Shown piece by piece: positions 16,948 to 26,699 of a stretch of DNA of 64,000 nt. The stretch is from the NCBI GenBank assembly GCA_028291545.1, contig JAQGHR010000057.1, forward strand, positions 62,001 through 126,000. The letters are read 5' to 3'. Each line of letters opens with the position of its first letter. Within the stretch, counting starts at the first letter, position 1. The position numbers were made by a program, and so were the translations under genes. The notes under the pieces are model-generated. The model worked only from the letters and a program-made list of their open reading frames with translations. It ran no database searches and was not told the origin of the DNA. Source of the stretch: Planctomycetota bacterium (lineage in GTDB: Bacteria; Planctomycetota; Planctomycetia; Isosphaerales; Isosphaeraceae).

Positions 16948-19254
16948 ATGTTCTTCGGTCCCGAGGCGATGAGCCTCCTTCGACGGGTCGTCCTGTCGAG
17001 CACGGCCGTCGTCCTCGGCCTCGTGGGAGTTAGCCGGGCCGACGAGTTCGATGAACCGTCCTCCCTCATGTTGCAAGGCGGTCCCGCACGCGGCCGAGTC
17101 TTCAAGGATAGACTCGAACCGCACTGGTTCGACAAGGGGGACCGCCTCTGGTATCGCAATGACCTCGCCGGAGGTGTCCGGGAATTCCTCGTCGTGGACG
17201 CGATCAAGAGGGAGCGGAAGCCGGCGTTCGATCATGCCAGGCTCGCGGAGAAACTCGCGAAGGCGACGGAAATGCCGACGACCGCAGACCATCTCCCGCT
17301 CGATGCGATCTCCTTCGAGGATGACGGCACGCTGCGATTCAAAGCGCGAGGCAAGGGCTGGCGTTACGACACCTCCAAGGACAAGCTCGAATCCGCCGAC
17401 CCGCCGCCTTCCGGGGAAAGTCCCTCGGTCGGGCCGCAGAATCGTCGCAACGGCCGACGTCCCTGGATCACGGCCCCGGGCGCCCGTTCGCCGGACGGAA
17501 AGTGGACGGCTTTCCTCAAGGATCACAACCTCCACGTGCGAGCGACGGAGGGAGCCGAGGTTGTCGTCCTCAGCACGGAAGGGACCGAGGCGGATGCATA
17601 CGGGTCGGGCGTATTCTGGTCGCCCGATTCGAAGAAGGTCGTCGCGTTGCAGACCGCGAAGGCCGAATCGCATAAGGTGTATCTGATCGGATCGTCGCCC
17701 GTCATGCAGGTTCAGCCACGGCTGACGTCTCACGAATATTTGAAGCCGGGCGATCGCATCGCCGTGGCCAAGCCGCACCTGTTTGACCTGGAATCTCGAA
17801 AAGAGATCCCCATCAAGGAGGATCTCTTCGCGAACCCGTGGAGCCTGGACGGAATTCGCTGGTCGCCGGACTCCTCGCGGTTCACGTTTCTCTTCAATCA
17901 GCGCGGACATCAGGTCCTCCGCATCGTCTCGGTCAATGCCGAAACCGGCGAAGCGAAATCGCTGATCGACGAGAAGAGCGATACCTTCGTCGACTATTCG
18001 AACAAGACCTTCGTCATGTTCCTCGATAAGACGAACGAGATCCTCTGGATGTCCGAGCGGGATGGATGGAATCATCTGTATTTGATCGATGCGAATTCGG
18101 GCAACGTGAAGAACCCGATCACCCGGGGAGAATGGGTCGTTCGAGACGTGGAACGTGTGGACGAGGAGACGAGACAGGTCTGGTTCCGCGCGATGGGGAT
18201 CAGGCCAGGTCAGGACCCGTACCACATCCATCACGCTCGCGTGAACTTTGACGGCAGCGGTCTGGTAGTGCAGACCGAAGGAGACGGGACTCACGAGATT
18301 CGGTATTCGCCGGATCGGCGATATTTTCTGGACACATACTCGCGAGTCGATCTCGCGCCCGTCCACGAACTGCGCAAGGAGGCGGACGGCTCGCTCGTGT
18401 GTCCGCTGGAGAAGGCGGATATCTCGGAAATCGAGAAGGCCGGGTGGAAGCCGCCGGAACGGTTCGTGGCCAGGGCCCGGGACGGCAGGACGGACATTCA
18501 CGGGATCATCCAGAGGCCTTCGACGATCGATCGCTCGAAGAAGTACCCAATCATCGAACAGATTTATGCCGGCCCTCACGGCGCCTTTGTCCCCAAGTCC
18601 TTCCAGGCGGGCCCACTGTTCCGTTCGCTGACTGATCTCGGATTTGTCGTGGTTCAGATTGACGGGATGGGCACGAACTGGAGATCGAAGGCGTTTCACG
18701 ACGTCTGCTGGAAGAACCTGGCGGACGCGGGATTCCCGGATCGAATCCTCTGGATGAAGGCGACGGCCGAGAAATATCCGTATCTGGATCTTTCTCGCGT
18801 TGGCATTTACGGAGGCTCCGCGGGCGGCCAGAACGCGCTGGCGGCCTTGCTTTGGCACGGTGATTTTTACAAGGCCGCCGTGGCGGACTGCGGGTGCCAT
18901 GATAATCGCATGGACAAGATCTGGTGGAATGAAGCGTGGATGGGATGGCCGGTCGGCCCGCACTACGAGGAATCCTCCAACGTGGTCAACGCGCACAAGC
19001 TCAAGGGAAAGCTTCTGCTGACGGTCGGCGAGATGGACCACAACGTCGATCCCGCGTCGACGATGCAGGTTGTGAACGCGCTGATCAAGGCCGACAAGGA
19101 TTTCGAGCTGATCGTCTTCCCCGGTTCCGACCACGGGGCGGGGAGCGGTCCGTACGGTCAGCGGCGGCTCCGGGATTTCTTCGTCAGGCATCTCCAGGGA
19201 GCCGAGCCGGGAGCGAAGCCGTCCAGCCCAGAGGCCAAGAGATCCGATGAGTAA
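16948..19254 (+). CDS. Secreted S9 (DPP-IV/prolyl oligopeptidase-type) peptidase
   Basis: 768 aa from ATG 16948, chosen because GGAGG (16933-16937) sits 10 bp upstream; ATG 16969 and an upstream frame to 16888 are alternatives. A signal peptide covers about 1-31. An eight-bladed DPP-IV N-terminal propeller with WSPD motifs follows (FWSPDSKKVV, RWSPDSSRFTF). The C-terminal alpha/beta-hydrolase has GGSAGG with nucleophile S624, D697 (GEMDH) and H729 (GSDHG). Family members release dipeptides or cleave after proline in peptides. It is followed by a second S9 gene 106 bp downstream, so this is a tandem peptidase pair. Confidence 0.92.
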   Translation: MFFGPEAMSLLRRVVLSSTAVVLGLVGVSRADEFDEPSSLMLQGGPARGRVFKDRLEPHWFDKGDRLWYRNDLAGGVREFLVVDAIKRERKPAFDHARLAEKLAKATEMPTTADHLPLDAISFEDDGTLRFKARGKGWRYDTSKDKLESADPPPSGESPSVGPQNRRNGRRPWITAPGARSPDGKWTAFLKDHNLHVRATEGAEVVVLSTEGTEADAYGSGVFWSPDSKKVVALQTAKAESHKVYLIGSSPVMQVQPRLTSHEYLKPGDRIAVAKPHLFDLESRKEIPIKEDLFANPWSLDGIRWSPDSSRFTFLFNQRGHQVLRIVSVNAETGEAKSLIDEKSDTFVDYSNKTFVMFLDKTNEILWMSERDGWNHLYLIDANSGNVKNPITRGEWVVRDVERVDEETRQVWFRAMGIRPGQDPYHIHHARVNFDGSGLVVQTEGDGTHEIRYSPDRRYFLDTYSRVDLAPVHELRKEADGSLVCPLEKADISEIEKAGWKPPERFVARARDGRTDIHGIIQRPSTIDRSKKYPIIEQIYAGPHGAFVPKSFQAGPLFRSLTDLGFVVVQIDGMGTNWRSKAFHDVCWKNLADAGFPDRILWMKATAEKYPYLDLSRVGIYGGSAGGQNALAALLWHGDFYKAAVADCGCHDNRMDKIWWNEAWMGWPVGPHYEESSNVVNAHKLKGKLLLTVGEMDHNVDPASTMQVVNALIKADKDFELIVFPGSDHGAGSGPYGQRRLRDFFVRHLQGAEPGAKPSSPEAKRSDE

Positions 19255-19360
19255 GCGGGACCACGTCACCTGATTCAATTCCGGCCTCACACGTACCCAT
19301 GTGTCAGGTCATTCTTCGATCATGTTTCCTCCACGCGACAACGACCCAGGAACAATTGAT

Positions 19361-21514
19361 ATGAAAATCCGGTTCGATCGGCCTGCCGCGACCCGCACGT
19401 TCGGCATCGGGGCCATGGCGCTGGTGCTTTGTTCGGCCGTCGCGAGTGCCCAGGACCGACTCAAGACGATGCCGGGGCACGAACAGTACCAGACGATGAG
19501 CCGGCAGATCTTCGGCTCCGTCAAGTTGGGGGTCGCGCCTGGTTCGTGGTCGGACGACGGGAAGGCGTACGAGTACTCCAAGGACGGGAAGCGATACCGT
19601 TTCGACCTCGCCGAGAAGAAGTCGATCGAACAGGCCGGGGCCGCGACGGTCATGACCCCGGTCCGGTCGGGACGCCGTCCCGCGCGTGTCAACGCCGGGG
19701 CCGCGGGGCCGTTCCCCGACCGGGGGAGGCAATTCATCGCCGCGCTGTCGCCCGATGGCACGCTGAAGGCGTTCCATCGTAACCGCAATCTCTGGCTCAG
19801 CGACCCGAAAGGCGTGATCGAGACCGCCGTCACAACCGAGGGCAACGAGGCCAACCGCATCAAGTGCGGCTCGGCGAGCTGGGTCTATGGCGAGGAACTG
19901 TATCAGAACACGGCTATGTGGTGGTCGCCGGACAACAAGAAGATCGCCTTCTACCGATTCAACGAGAAGGACGTGAAGGATTATTATCTCTCCTACAATC
20001 AGACCCAGGTCCACGACACCCTCGACGCCGAGCCTTATGTCAAGGTCGGGACGCCGAACCCGGTGGTGGACCTCCTGATCTACGACGTTTCGACGAAGAA
20101 GACCGTGACTGTCGACGTTCGCGACGGCAAGCCGTTCGATAACGCGGTCGTGGGCCACTACGTGTACAACGTGTCCTGGTCGCCGGATGGGAAGGAATTG
20201 CTCTTCAACCGTACGAACCGCCGGCAGAATGTCATGGAGTTTTCCGCGGCCGATCCGGAGAGCGGAAAATGCCGCGTCATCGTTCGTGAGGAGTGGCCCA
20301 CAAGCTGGGTGGAGAATACGCCGAAGATGCGGTTCCTCAAGGATGGCAAACGCTTCCTCTGGGAGTCCGAACGCACCGGCTGGAAGAATCTCTTTCTCTA
20401 CGAACTGAGTGGCAAGCTGCTCGCGACCGTCACCGAACATCCCTTTGAAATCGGTGACATCGTGCGCGTTGACGAGGAGGCCAACGTCCTCGATTACACG
20501 GCCCGAAGCGGCGATAACCCGATGAAGATGCAGCTTCACCGCGTCGGGCTGGACGGCAAGAACGACAAGCGGCTCACCGACCCGGCGTTTCATCACACGG
20601 TCAATGTCGCACCGGACGGCAAGCATTTCATCGACGTGGCCCAGACTCACGACACGCCACCCATCACACGGGTCGTAAGCGTCGAGAGCGGCAATCTCGC
20701 TACCCTGGCGGAGAGCGACACGTCGAAATTCGACAAGATCGGACTCAAGAAGGTCGAGCTCCTGACCTTCAAGGCCGCCGACGGCCAGACGGAACTGCAC
20801 GGCCTGCTCCACCGCCCGTCAAACTTCGACGAGAGCAAGACCTATCCCCTGCTCGTCACGGTCTACGCGGGTCCGGCGACGAATGCCGCTCAGGAGACTT
20901 TCGCACTCCCGAACCCTTTGACGGAATATGGATTCCTCGTCGCGTCGTTCGACTCCCGGAGCGCCGCGGGTCGGGGCAAGAAGTTCCTCGACGCGATCTA
21001 CCTCAAGCTCGGCCGCGTGGAGATGGACGACCAGGCCGAAGGAGTCAAGTCTCTCCACAGCCGGCCCTATGTGGACAAAAACCACGTCGGCATCTTCGGT
21101 ACATCGTACGGCGGCACATCGTCCGCGACGTGCCTGTTGCGGTTCCCTGACGTCTTCCAGGCAGCCTGCGCCTCATCACCAGTCACGGACTACCGCAATT
21201 ATGACAGCATTTATGCCGAGCGCTACATGTGGATTCCGCAGGAAAACAAGGAGGGATACGACGCGGCCCGCGTGATGACGTACGCCCCGAACCTCAAGGG
21301 GCGGCTGATGCTCTTCTTCGGGACGGCGGACAACAACGTCCATCCGTCGAACTCACTTCAACTCATCGCCGCACTCCAGCAGGCCGGCAAGAGCTTCGAA
21401 GTCCAGGTCGGTCCCGACCAGGGCCATGCCGCCATCCGAACGGACCGGATGATGGAGTTCTTCATCGAGAATCTCGTGCTGGCCAAGACGAAGACGAAGG
21501 GGACGAGTGAGTAG
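19361..21514 (+). CDS. Secreted S9 (DPP-IV-type) peptidase
   Basis: 717 aa from ATG 19361, which gives a signal peptide (about 1-30, ending VASAQ); the frame stays open to 19301. The propeller has the WWSPDNKKIAFYRF and SWSPDGKELLFNR blades found in DPP-IV. The catalytic domain has GTSYGG with S582, D657 (GTADNN) and H689 (QGHA). The short segment SWVYGEELYQ resembles the DPP-IV WVYEEE substrate-amine motif (only one Glu pair partly preserved), pointing to dipeptidyl-peptidase rather than endopeptidase activity; that is an inference. Its 3' end faces the M28 peptidase across a 75-bp gap holding a strong hairpin. Confidence 0.92.
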   Translation: MKIRFDRPAATRTFGIGAMALVLCSAVASAQDRLKTMPGHEQYQTMSRQIFGSVKLGVAPGSWSDDGKAYEYSKDGKRYRFDLAEKKSIEQAGAATVMTPVRSGRRPARVNAGAAGPFPDRGRQFIAALSPDGTLKAFHRNRNLWLSDPKGVIETAVTTEGNEANRIKCGSASWVYGEELYQNTAMWWSPDNKKIAFYRFNEKDVKDYYLSYNQTQVHDTLDAEPYVKVGTPNPVVDLLIYDVSTKKTVTVDVRDGKPFDNAVVGHYVYNVSWSPDGKELLFNRTNRRQNVMEFSAADPESGKCRVIVREEWPTSWVENTPKMRFLKDGKRFLWESERTGWKNLFLYELSGKLLATVTEHPFEIGDIVRVDEEANVLDYTARSGDNPMKMQLHRVGLDGKNDKRLTDPAFHHTVNVAPDGKHFIDVAQTHDTPPITRVVSVESGNLATLAESDTSKFDKIGLKKVELLTFKAADGQTELHGLLHRPSNFDESKTYPLLVTVYAGPATNAAQETFALPNPLTEYGFLVASFDSRSAAGRGKKFLDAIYLKLGRVEMDDQAEGVKSLHSRPYVDKNHVGIFGTSYGGTSSATCLLRFPDVFQAACASSPVTDYRNYDSIYAERYMWIPQENKEGYDAARVMTYAPNLKGRLMLFFGTADNNVHPSNSLQLIAALQQAGKSFEVQVGPDQGHAAIRTDRMMEFFIENLVLAKTKTKGTSE

Positions 21515-21575
21515 AGTGGGCTCCGCGTGAATCGAGAGGTTTCGGTTGGGTCCGCCATCGCGGACCCAACTCTAC
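21511..21575. repeat. Inverted repeat with perfect inner hairpin between convergent peptidase genes
   Basis: A perfect 11-bp stem, GTTGGGTCCGC / GCGGACCCAAC (21545-21555 and 21560-21570), closes a CATC loop. The outer bases 21511-21527 (GTAGAGTGGGCTCCGCG) are a second, imperfect copy of the reverse complement of 21559-21575. It lies exactly between two convergent genes, so it could terminate transcription from both sides, but there is no T-run. A REP-like intergenic element is the alternative. Confidence 0.6.
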
Positions 21576-21589
21576 GACCGACTCCGGGC

Positions 21590-23266
21590 TTACGGCTTTG
21601 CCGGGGCCGGCGCGGGGGGATTCGCGGGAAACGTCGCCGGGAGCTCGATCTCTTTGCCATCACGCTTGACGACGATTTTCTTCGAGGGCTCGCCGGCCTG
21701 GATCGCGGCGCTGAACTCCTCGCGAGACGAGACGGTTTTGTCACCGACCTTCACGAGTACGTCGCCAGCGCGGATGCCCGCCTTGGCAGCGACTCCTCCG
21801 TCGACGACCTCGACGATCGTCAATTCGTCGAGTTGAACGCCAAGAAGTCGTCGATTTCCCGGCGTTCCTCCGGCCGATATCATCCCGTCCCGGGACAGGA
21901 GATGGTCGAGGTTGGCGATGCCGTGGGCGCCGAGCGCCGTCACCACGGACGAATGCCTTTGATAGTCCGCGATCGCGGTATCATACGTGTCGTACTGCGT
22001 GTGGTGGGTGTGCGTGTAATTTGCCTTTCCCGCCTGACCCCAGAAGAAGCCGGGGACCCCGGCGGACAGGAACGAGGCGTGATCGCTGCCTCCGCCGCGT
22101 AGCCCGGAGACCTCGCGAATCGCGAACGGCATCTTCTCGTCGAGCGTAAGCACCGAGGAGAAGACCTCGTCAATGTCCTTACGCATCGCCTTGGTCACGC
22201 CGATGCCCGAAAGGTAGTTCGTGCCTCCATCATGAACCAGGACGGCGGAGATCTTCTTCGTCAGCTCGGGATGCGCCTTGACGTAGGCTCGCGAGCCAAG
22301 CAGCCCCTGCTCCTCGCCTGACCAGAGCATGAAGCGGATCGTACGTCGCGGCTTGATCCCCGACTTCATGAGGACGCGAGCGGCCTCGAGGGTCGTGGCG
22401 CATCCCGTGCCATTATCGGTCGCGCCCGTTGCGCCGTCCCACGAATCGATGTGGCCGCCCACGATCACGTACTCGTCGGGGAACTCGGTCCCCGGAATGT
22501 CCGCGATCACGTTGTAGAGCGGAATCGGGCCCTTCTTGAAGTAATTGCGGATGTCGAATTCGAGCTCAACTGGTTTGCCCTCCTTGAGGAGGCCGGCAAG
22601 CTCATCGAACTGAACCTTGAGCAGGTTGATCGATGGCACCGTGGGCAGCTTATCCCACGAGATCTTGAAATTGCCCGCGGTCAGGATCAGGTCGCCTCGC
22701 GTGGATCGGACGAAACCGGCGACCTTGGCGGTTTCATAGGCCGCATCGAGCGCCTTTCGGAATTCCCCCCCAGCGCCGGGTGCTCGCCCTGAACCTCCGG
22801 CGGGAAGAAGCACCCACGCTCCCGGCAGCAGATCCTTGATCTTGGCGAGCCCTTCCTCATTCTCAGGAGCGAGCACGGCCTTGCCGCGAACGACGCCCTT
22901 GGTTCCCGCGGTCCACGAGTTCGTCCCGAACGTCAGCGCCTTTTGAACGGGCTCGACCATACGGCCCGACCAGGGTCCTCGATTGAAGCCGATGGGGAAC
23001 TCGCCCCATTGTTCCAGGCGAGCGTTCTCGATCCCGAAGCTCTTGAACCGGTCCCTGGCCCATTCGCACGCGGTCTGGAGGTTGTCGGAGCTCGTCAGCC
23101 TCGGGCCGATTCGATTCGTGAGCATGTCCAGATGATCCATCACCTGACTCTGTTCGCGACCGGCCGCCACGATGCGGTCCACCGATTCCTTCTCGGCCCC
23201 GAGGATCGGCGTCGCCGACAGGCAGACCAGGCAGGACAGGACGACGAAACGAAGGAAAATTCTCAC
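21590..23266 (-). CDS. Secreted M28 zinc aminopeptidase with PA and PDZ domains
   Basis: 558 aa. A signal peptide (about 1-23) is followed by a protease-associated insertion (about 120-240) and the M28 catalytic domain. Zinc ligands and catalytic residues are recognisable: H272 and D284 (GHIDSWDGATGATDNG), E318/E319 (WSGEEQG), D346 (HDGG) and H422 (HHTQYDT). A C-terminal PDZ domain (about 475-545, GVAAKAGIRAGDVLVKV) precedes a Pro/Ala tail. The family removes N-terminal residues from peptides. With the two S9 peptidases it would form an extracytoplasmic peptide-degrading set. The start ATG 23266 gives a good signal peptide. Confidence 0.93.
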   Translation of the reverse strand: MRIFLRFVVLSCLVCLSATPILGAEKESVDRIVAAGREQSQVMDHLDMLTNRIGPRLTSSDNLQTACEWARDRFKSFGIENARLEQWGEFPIGFNRGPWSGRMVEPVQKALTFGTNSWTAGTKGVVRGKAVLAPENEEGLAKIKDLLPGAWVLLPAGGSGRAPGAGGEFRKALDAAYETAKVAGFVRSTRGDLILTAGNFKISWDKLPTVPSINLLKVQFDELAGLLKEGKPVELEFDIRNYFKKGPIPLYNVIADIPGTEFPDEYVIVGGHIDSWDGATGATDNGTGCATTLEAARVLMKSGIKPRRTIRFMLWSGEEQGLLGSRAYVKAHPELTKKISAVLVHDGGTNYLSGIGVTKAMRKDIDEVFSSVLTLDEKMPFAIREVSGLRGGGSDHASFLSAGVPGFFWGQAGKANYTHTHHTQYDTYDTAIADYQRHSSVVTALGAHGIANLDHLLSRDGMISAGGTPGNRRLLGVQLDELTIVEVVDGGVAAKAGIRAGDVLVKVGDKTVSSREEFSAAIQAGEPSKKIVVKRDGKEIELPATFPANPPAPAPAKP

Positions 23267-23456
23267 GCGACGTGCTCCTCTTCGAAGTAGAACTCATGGA
23301 TGAGATGAATGCGCATCGGCGCTCGTGATACGAGACCGCAATCGGCGCATCCTGTCAAGAAAGCGTCGATTCCCCGATCGACGGACCAATTATTACCCCG
23401 GAGCGTGCGACGCGGCTACGGTGCCAGATCCGACCTGGATCGATCTGCCGCCGCTC

Positions 23457-26315
23457 TCAGGCACCCGTCGGGATCGAAGGCCGTTGTCTCATGGCTCGGC
23501 CGACCGCCGCGTCTAGACGCGCGGTATCGACCGGTTTGGTGAGGTGCTCACGAAATCCCGCCTCCATGCTCATCTGAATGTCGTCCTCGGAGCCGAAGCC
23601 GCTCATGGCAATCCCCGGCAAAGCATGCGCACTTCCAATTTCTCGCATCAGCTCGATTCCGGTGCCGTCCGGGAGCTCGATATCCGAGATCAAGAGGTCG
23701 AACGCCTGCTGACTGGCCGCGGCGCGGGCGGATTCAATGTTCTCCGCCGCGACCACTTGGAAACCCCGCTGTTCGAGGACCAGCCTGAGATATCTGAGCG
23801 TGTCCCGATTATCCTCGACCAGCAAGACCCGGGTCCCAGCCGGGGTCGATGCCGCTCCGAAATCGTCCGGCACGGACGTCTGATCGCTGGGAGCAGGGAC
23901 GCTCGTCAACTCCAGACGGAACGTGGAACCTTGATCGCGTCCCGGGCTGGTCGCTGTCAACCGCCCGCCATGCGCCTCGGCGATCGCCAGGCTGATCGCC
24001 AGACCGAGTCCGAGCCCCCCATGCCGACCGCCCTTACCCGTTTCTCCCTGCTCAAAAGGAGCGAAAATTCTGGGCAGCAGGTCCGGCTCGATCCCGATCC
24101 CGGTGTCGGCGAATTCCAGGACGATCCGCGTGCCAAGGGCGTTCGCGAAAGCGCCGTCTTCGTTCCGGGAACGGATCGTGAGCCGGCCTCCTGGCGGCGT
24201 GAACTTCGCGGCGTTTCGGATGAGGTTCCAGAAAACCTGCTTGATGCGAGCGGGGTCAACCTTGGCGTACGGTTCCGAGGCTGTGAGATCGTATACGACG
24301 TCAAGCCTCGCGGCCTGAACGGCCGGTTGGCAGATATCGACCGCCTCGCGGATCGCCTGGTGAATGTCGAGCACCTCGGGCGATTGCGCCAGCCCTCCGC
24401 GAGTGATCCGGGCAATGTCCAACAGATCATCGACGAGGCGTGCCTCGAGCTGGACGTTGCGGCGGATCATCTCCAGGGTGGGCCGGAGATCCTCGGGAGC
24501 TTCCCCGCGATCAAGGAGCGCGGAAACGGACAGAAGTACAGGGGTCAGGGGTGTCCGAAGTTCATGGCTGAGGACGGCCAGAAATCGGTCCTTGGCGCGA
24601 TTCGCCGCCTCGGCGGACTCCTTGGCGGCAAGGACGGCGGCTTCCGCCTCCAGGCGCCTGGTCACGTCGCTGGAGAGAACCAGCCTCGCCGGCCTCCCGG
24701 CGAACTGGAGCGCATGGGAACTGATTTCGACACTCACGATCGATCCGTCTTTCTTCCGATGCCTCCAGCCCGAAGCATTCAAGTACGTGGTCCCGCGGAC
24801 ATTCTGTACGGCCTGATGCACGAGCGCATGATCCTCCTCCGGGCGGATATCCAGAATCGTCATCGACAGGAACTCTTCACGCGAATAGCCGTAATTTCGG
24901 ATCGCCGCCTCGTTGACAGCCAGGAAACGGAGCGATTCCGTGTCGTACACCCACATCGAATGCGGGTTCGATTCGAAGAGGATGCGGTAACGCTCTTCGG
25001 AAGCGCGCAATTCGGCCTCGGAACGCCGGGCCTCGGTCACATCCTCCAGGATCAGCCCGATTCCGACGGTCCTCCCGTCGGGACCGAAGGCCGGATAGCA
25101 ATAGCCCAACCACGACTTCGCCCGCTCGGGCACGGCCGGGTTCTCCTCTTTGATTTCCATGCCGAGAATCGGCTTGCCTGTCGCCGCGACCGTCTGGATG
25201 AGAGGCGCGAGCCGGAGGGCCACGACGGGCAGGATGTCGCCGAGCTTGCGGCCCAGGTGGCTGTTGACCGCCAGCCCGTTGATCGCGGCCATCGCCTGGT
25301 TCACGCGCAGAAATCTCAACTCGGTATCCAGGAAGGCTACCGCCACGGGTGCCGCCGACAGGATCGCATCGACGAGGGCCTGGCTTTCGGCCGTTCGCCT
25401 GAGCGCGACCTGCGCCTCGCGATAGAGCCGCGCGTTGTCGACCGCCATGCTCACCTGGCTGGCAACGGCCACGAGCAGGTCGAGATCCTCCGGCCCGAAT
25501 CTCGCATCCGGGTCGCTGGTGTCGATCTGGATGGCGCCCACCGGACGTCGGGTATGGTCCCTCAGCGGGACGCACATCAGGGTGCGAACCCCCGCCTCAT
25601 CCACGCTGCGGCTCGCCTCGAAACGAAGGTCACCTCGGATGTCCTCGCTCAGGACCGCCTGGCAATCTATCATCACGTGTTCGAGCACCGATCGGCTCAG
25701 CGTCAGACGGGCCGGGCCGGGATACCGCAGCTTCATCGCCGTCGGCACGAGCTCGATCTTTCCCGCCTCTCCCAGAAGGACGAATCCGCGATCGGCTTGC
25801 GGGAAGATGCGGAACAGCCCGTCGAGGACCTTACCGAGCACTTCCTCCCAGGCGAGCGAGCCGACGAGGTCGCGGCTGATCTCCAGGATCGCGCTCAGCT
25901 TCTCCGCCGGACGTACCCCCACGAGTGCGCGTTCCGCCGTCCCGGATGTATCCCGAATCCCGAGAATGGTGGTGTCGCCCCGACCGCCCCCCACCTCTCC
26001 GGAGTCGACCGACGTGTAAACCATCAGGCAATCGGCGACCTCGATGCGGTCGCCATGGCACAAGGGGACGACGCCGTGAACGGGCTGATTGTTGATACGG
26101 GTCCCACCCGTGCTCCCCAGGTCCTCCAGGAAAACACCTTGAGGCCGCCGTTCAATGCGGGCATGCCTTCGTGAGATCGATTGAGAATCGATCACGATCT
26201 CACACGAGGGATCCCGACCGAGGATCGACGTCACGCGATCGATCTCGAAAATTTGACCCAGGGTCGGACCGCGTAGGACGCGAAGTACCGGACGCGGGGT
26301 TCGTCTCGTCGTCAT
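23457..26315 (-). CDS. FHA-GAF-PAS-PAS hybrid sensor histidine kinase with receiver
   Basis: 952 aa from ATG 26315, chosen because GGAGGG lies 9 bp upstream; a longer frame reaches 26621 but has no homology-like sequence. Order: FHA (about 10-100, with GRDPSCEIVI and SISRRHARIE), GAF (about 140-300), PAS (about 312-430), PAS/PAC (about 437-560), HisKA with H584 (LSHELRTPL), HATPase_c (N701 in NLIRNAAKF, DTGIGI near 737, GLGLGLAI near 767) and a receiver with D878 (LISDIELPDG). No membrane helix is seen, so it is cytoplasmic. The kinase should phosphorylate H584 and pass phosphate to D878 or a separate partner. No output gene adjoins it. Confidence 0.93.
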   Translation of the reverse strand: MTTRRTPRPVLRVLRGPTLGQIFEIDRVTSILGRDPSCEIVIDSQSISRRHARIERRPQGVFLEDLGSTGGTRINNQPVHGVVPLCHGDRIEVADCLMVYTSVDSGEVGGGRGDTTILGIRDTSGTAERALVGVRPAEKLSAILEISRDLVGSLAWEEVLGKVLDGLFRIFPQADRGFVLLGEAGKIELVPTAMKLRYPGPARLTLSRSVLEHVMIDCQAVLSEDIRGDLRFEASRSVDEAGVRTLMCVPLRDHTRRPVGAIQIDTSDPDARFGPEDLDLLVAVASQVSMAVDNARLYREAQVALRRTAESQALVDAILSAAPVAVAFLDTELRFLRVNQAMAAINGLAVNSHLGRKLGDILPVVALRLAPLIQTVAATGKPILGMEIKEENPAVPERAKSWLGYCYPAFGPDGRTVGIGLILEDVTEARRSEAELRASEERYRILFESNPHSMWVYDTESLRFLAVNEAAIRNYGYSREEFLSMTILDIRPEEDHALVHQAVQNVRGTTYLNASGWRHRKKDGSIVSVEISSHALQFAGRPARLVLSSDVTRRLEAEAAVLAAKESAEAANRAKDRFLAVLSHELRTPLTPVLLSVSALLDRGEAPEDLRPTLEMIRRNVQLEARLVDDLLDIARITRGGLAQSPEVLDIHQAIREAVDICQPAVQAARLDVVYDLTASEPYAKVDPARIKQVFWNLIRNAAKFTPPGGRLTIRSRNEDGAFANALGTRIVLEFADTGIGIEPDLLPRIFAPFEQGETGKGGRHGGLGLGLAISLAIAEAHGGRLTATSPGRDQGSTFRLELTSVPAPSDQTSVPDDFGAASTPAGTRVLLVEDNRDTLRYLRLVLEQRGFQVVAAENIESARAAASQQAFDLLISDIELPDGTGIELMREIGSAHALPGIAMSGFGSEDDIQMSMEAGFREHLTKPVDTARLDAAVGRAMRQRPSIPTGA

Positions 26316-26699
26316 GGACTCTAGCCCTCCGCGGGCGAGGCCAGCAATCGTGGCGCGGGCAGGGGAATGAGTCGCCCCCGGTCGGTCCGGATCGTTGCGC
26401 CGAATTCGCTCTGTGTACCCGTATCTTCGACTCCAACCACCTTGGCGGTCAACGTCGGAAGTTGCGTGGGTCCGGCGGAGTCGAGGATCGCGTGCGGATG
26501 CTACGCAAGATAAATGGTAGGATTCCGTGTCCCTAGAGGGAAGTTGGGTGCCAAAATTGAGGAATCGAGTCCTCCAGGGCGATGCCCCCTTTATTTCGAG
26601 GCGATTCTGGAGTAGGAACATGGCTCCACCTCAACGCAGTTCCCAAACCGATTGGTCCGGAACCGGGACCCGGTCTCGCCCAAGCAAGGACCGACTACG
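26316..26699. other. Divergent intergenic region between histidine kinase and radical SAM genes
   Basis: 384 bp without a credible gene. It should hold promoters for both flanking genes, but no clear -35/-10 pair is visible. A short inverted repeat CTCCAG / CTGGAG (26572-26577 and 26607-26612) surrounds a GGGCGATGCCC mini-hairpin; significance is doubtful. Confidence 0.5.

Noticed and set aside
16939..19290. 783-codon minus-strand open frame
   Set aside because: It is opposite the S9 peptidase, which has full propeller and catalytic motifs; composition is typical of a GC-driven antisense frame.
19277..19316. Possible hairpin ACACGT/ATGTGT as a terminator after the first S9 gene
   Set aside because: Six pairs with a mismatch and no T-run; too weak, and the gap may be internal to an operon.
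23544..26174. 876-codon plus-strand open frame
   Set aside because: It is antisense to the FHA histidine kinase, whose seven domains are all intact; the translation has no recognisable motif.
26572..26612. CTCCAG/CTGGAG inverted repeat upstream of the radical SAM gene
   Set aside because: Six-base arms with a 29-bp spacer are expected by chance in this composition.
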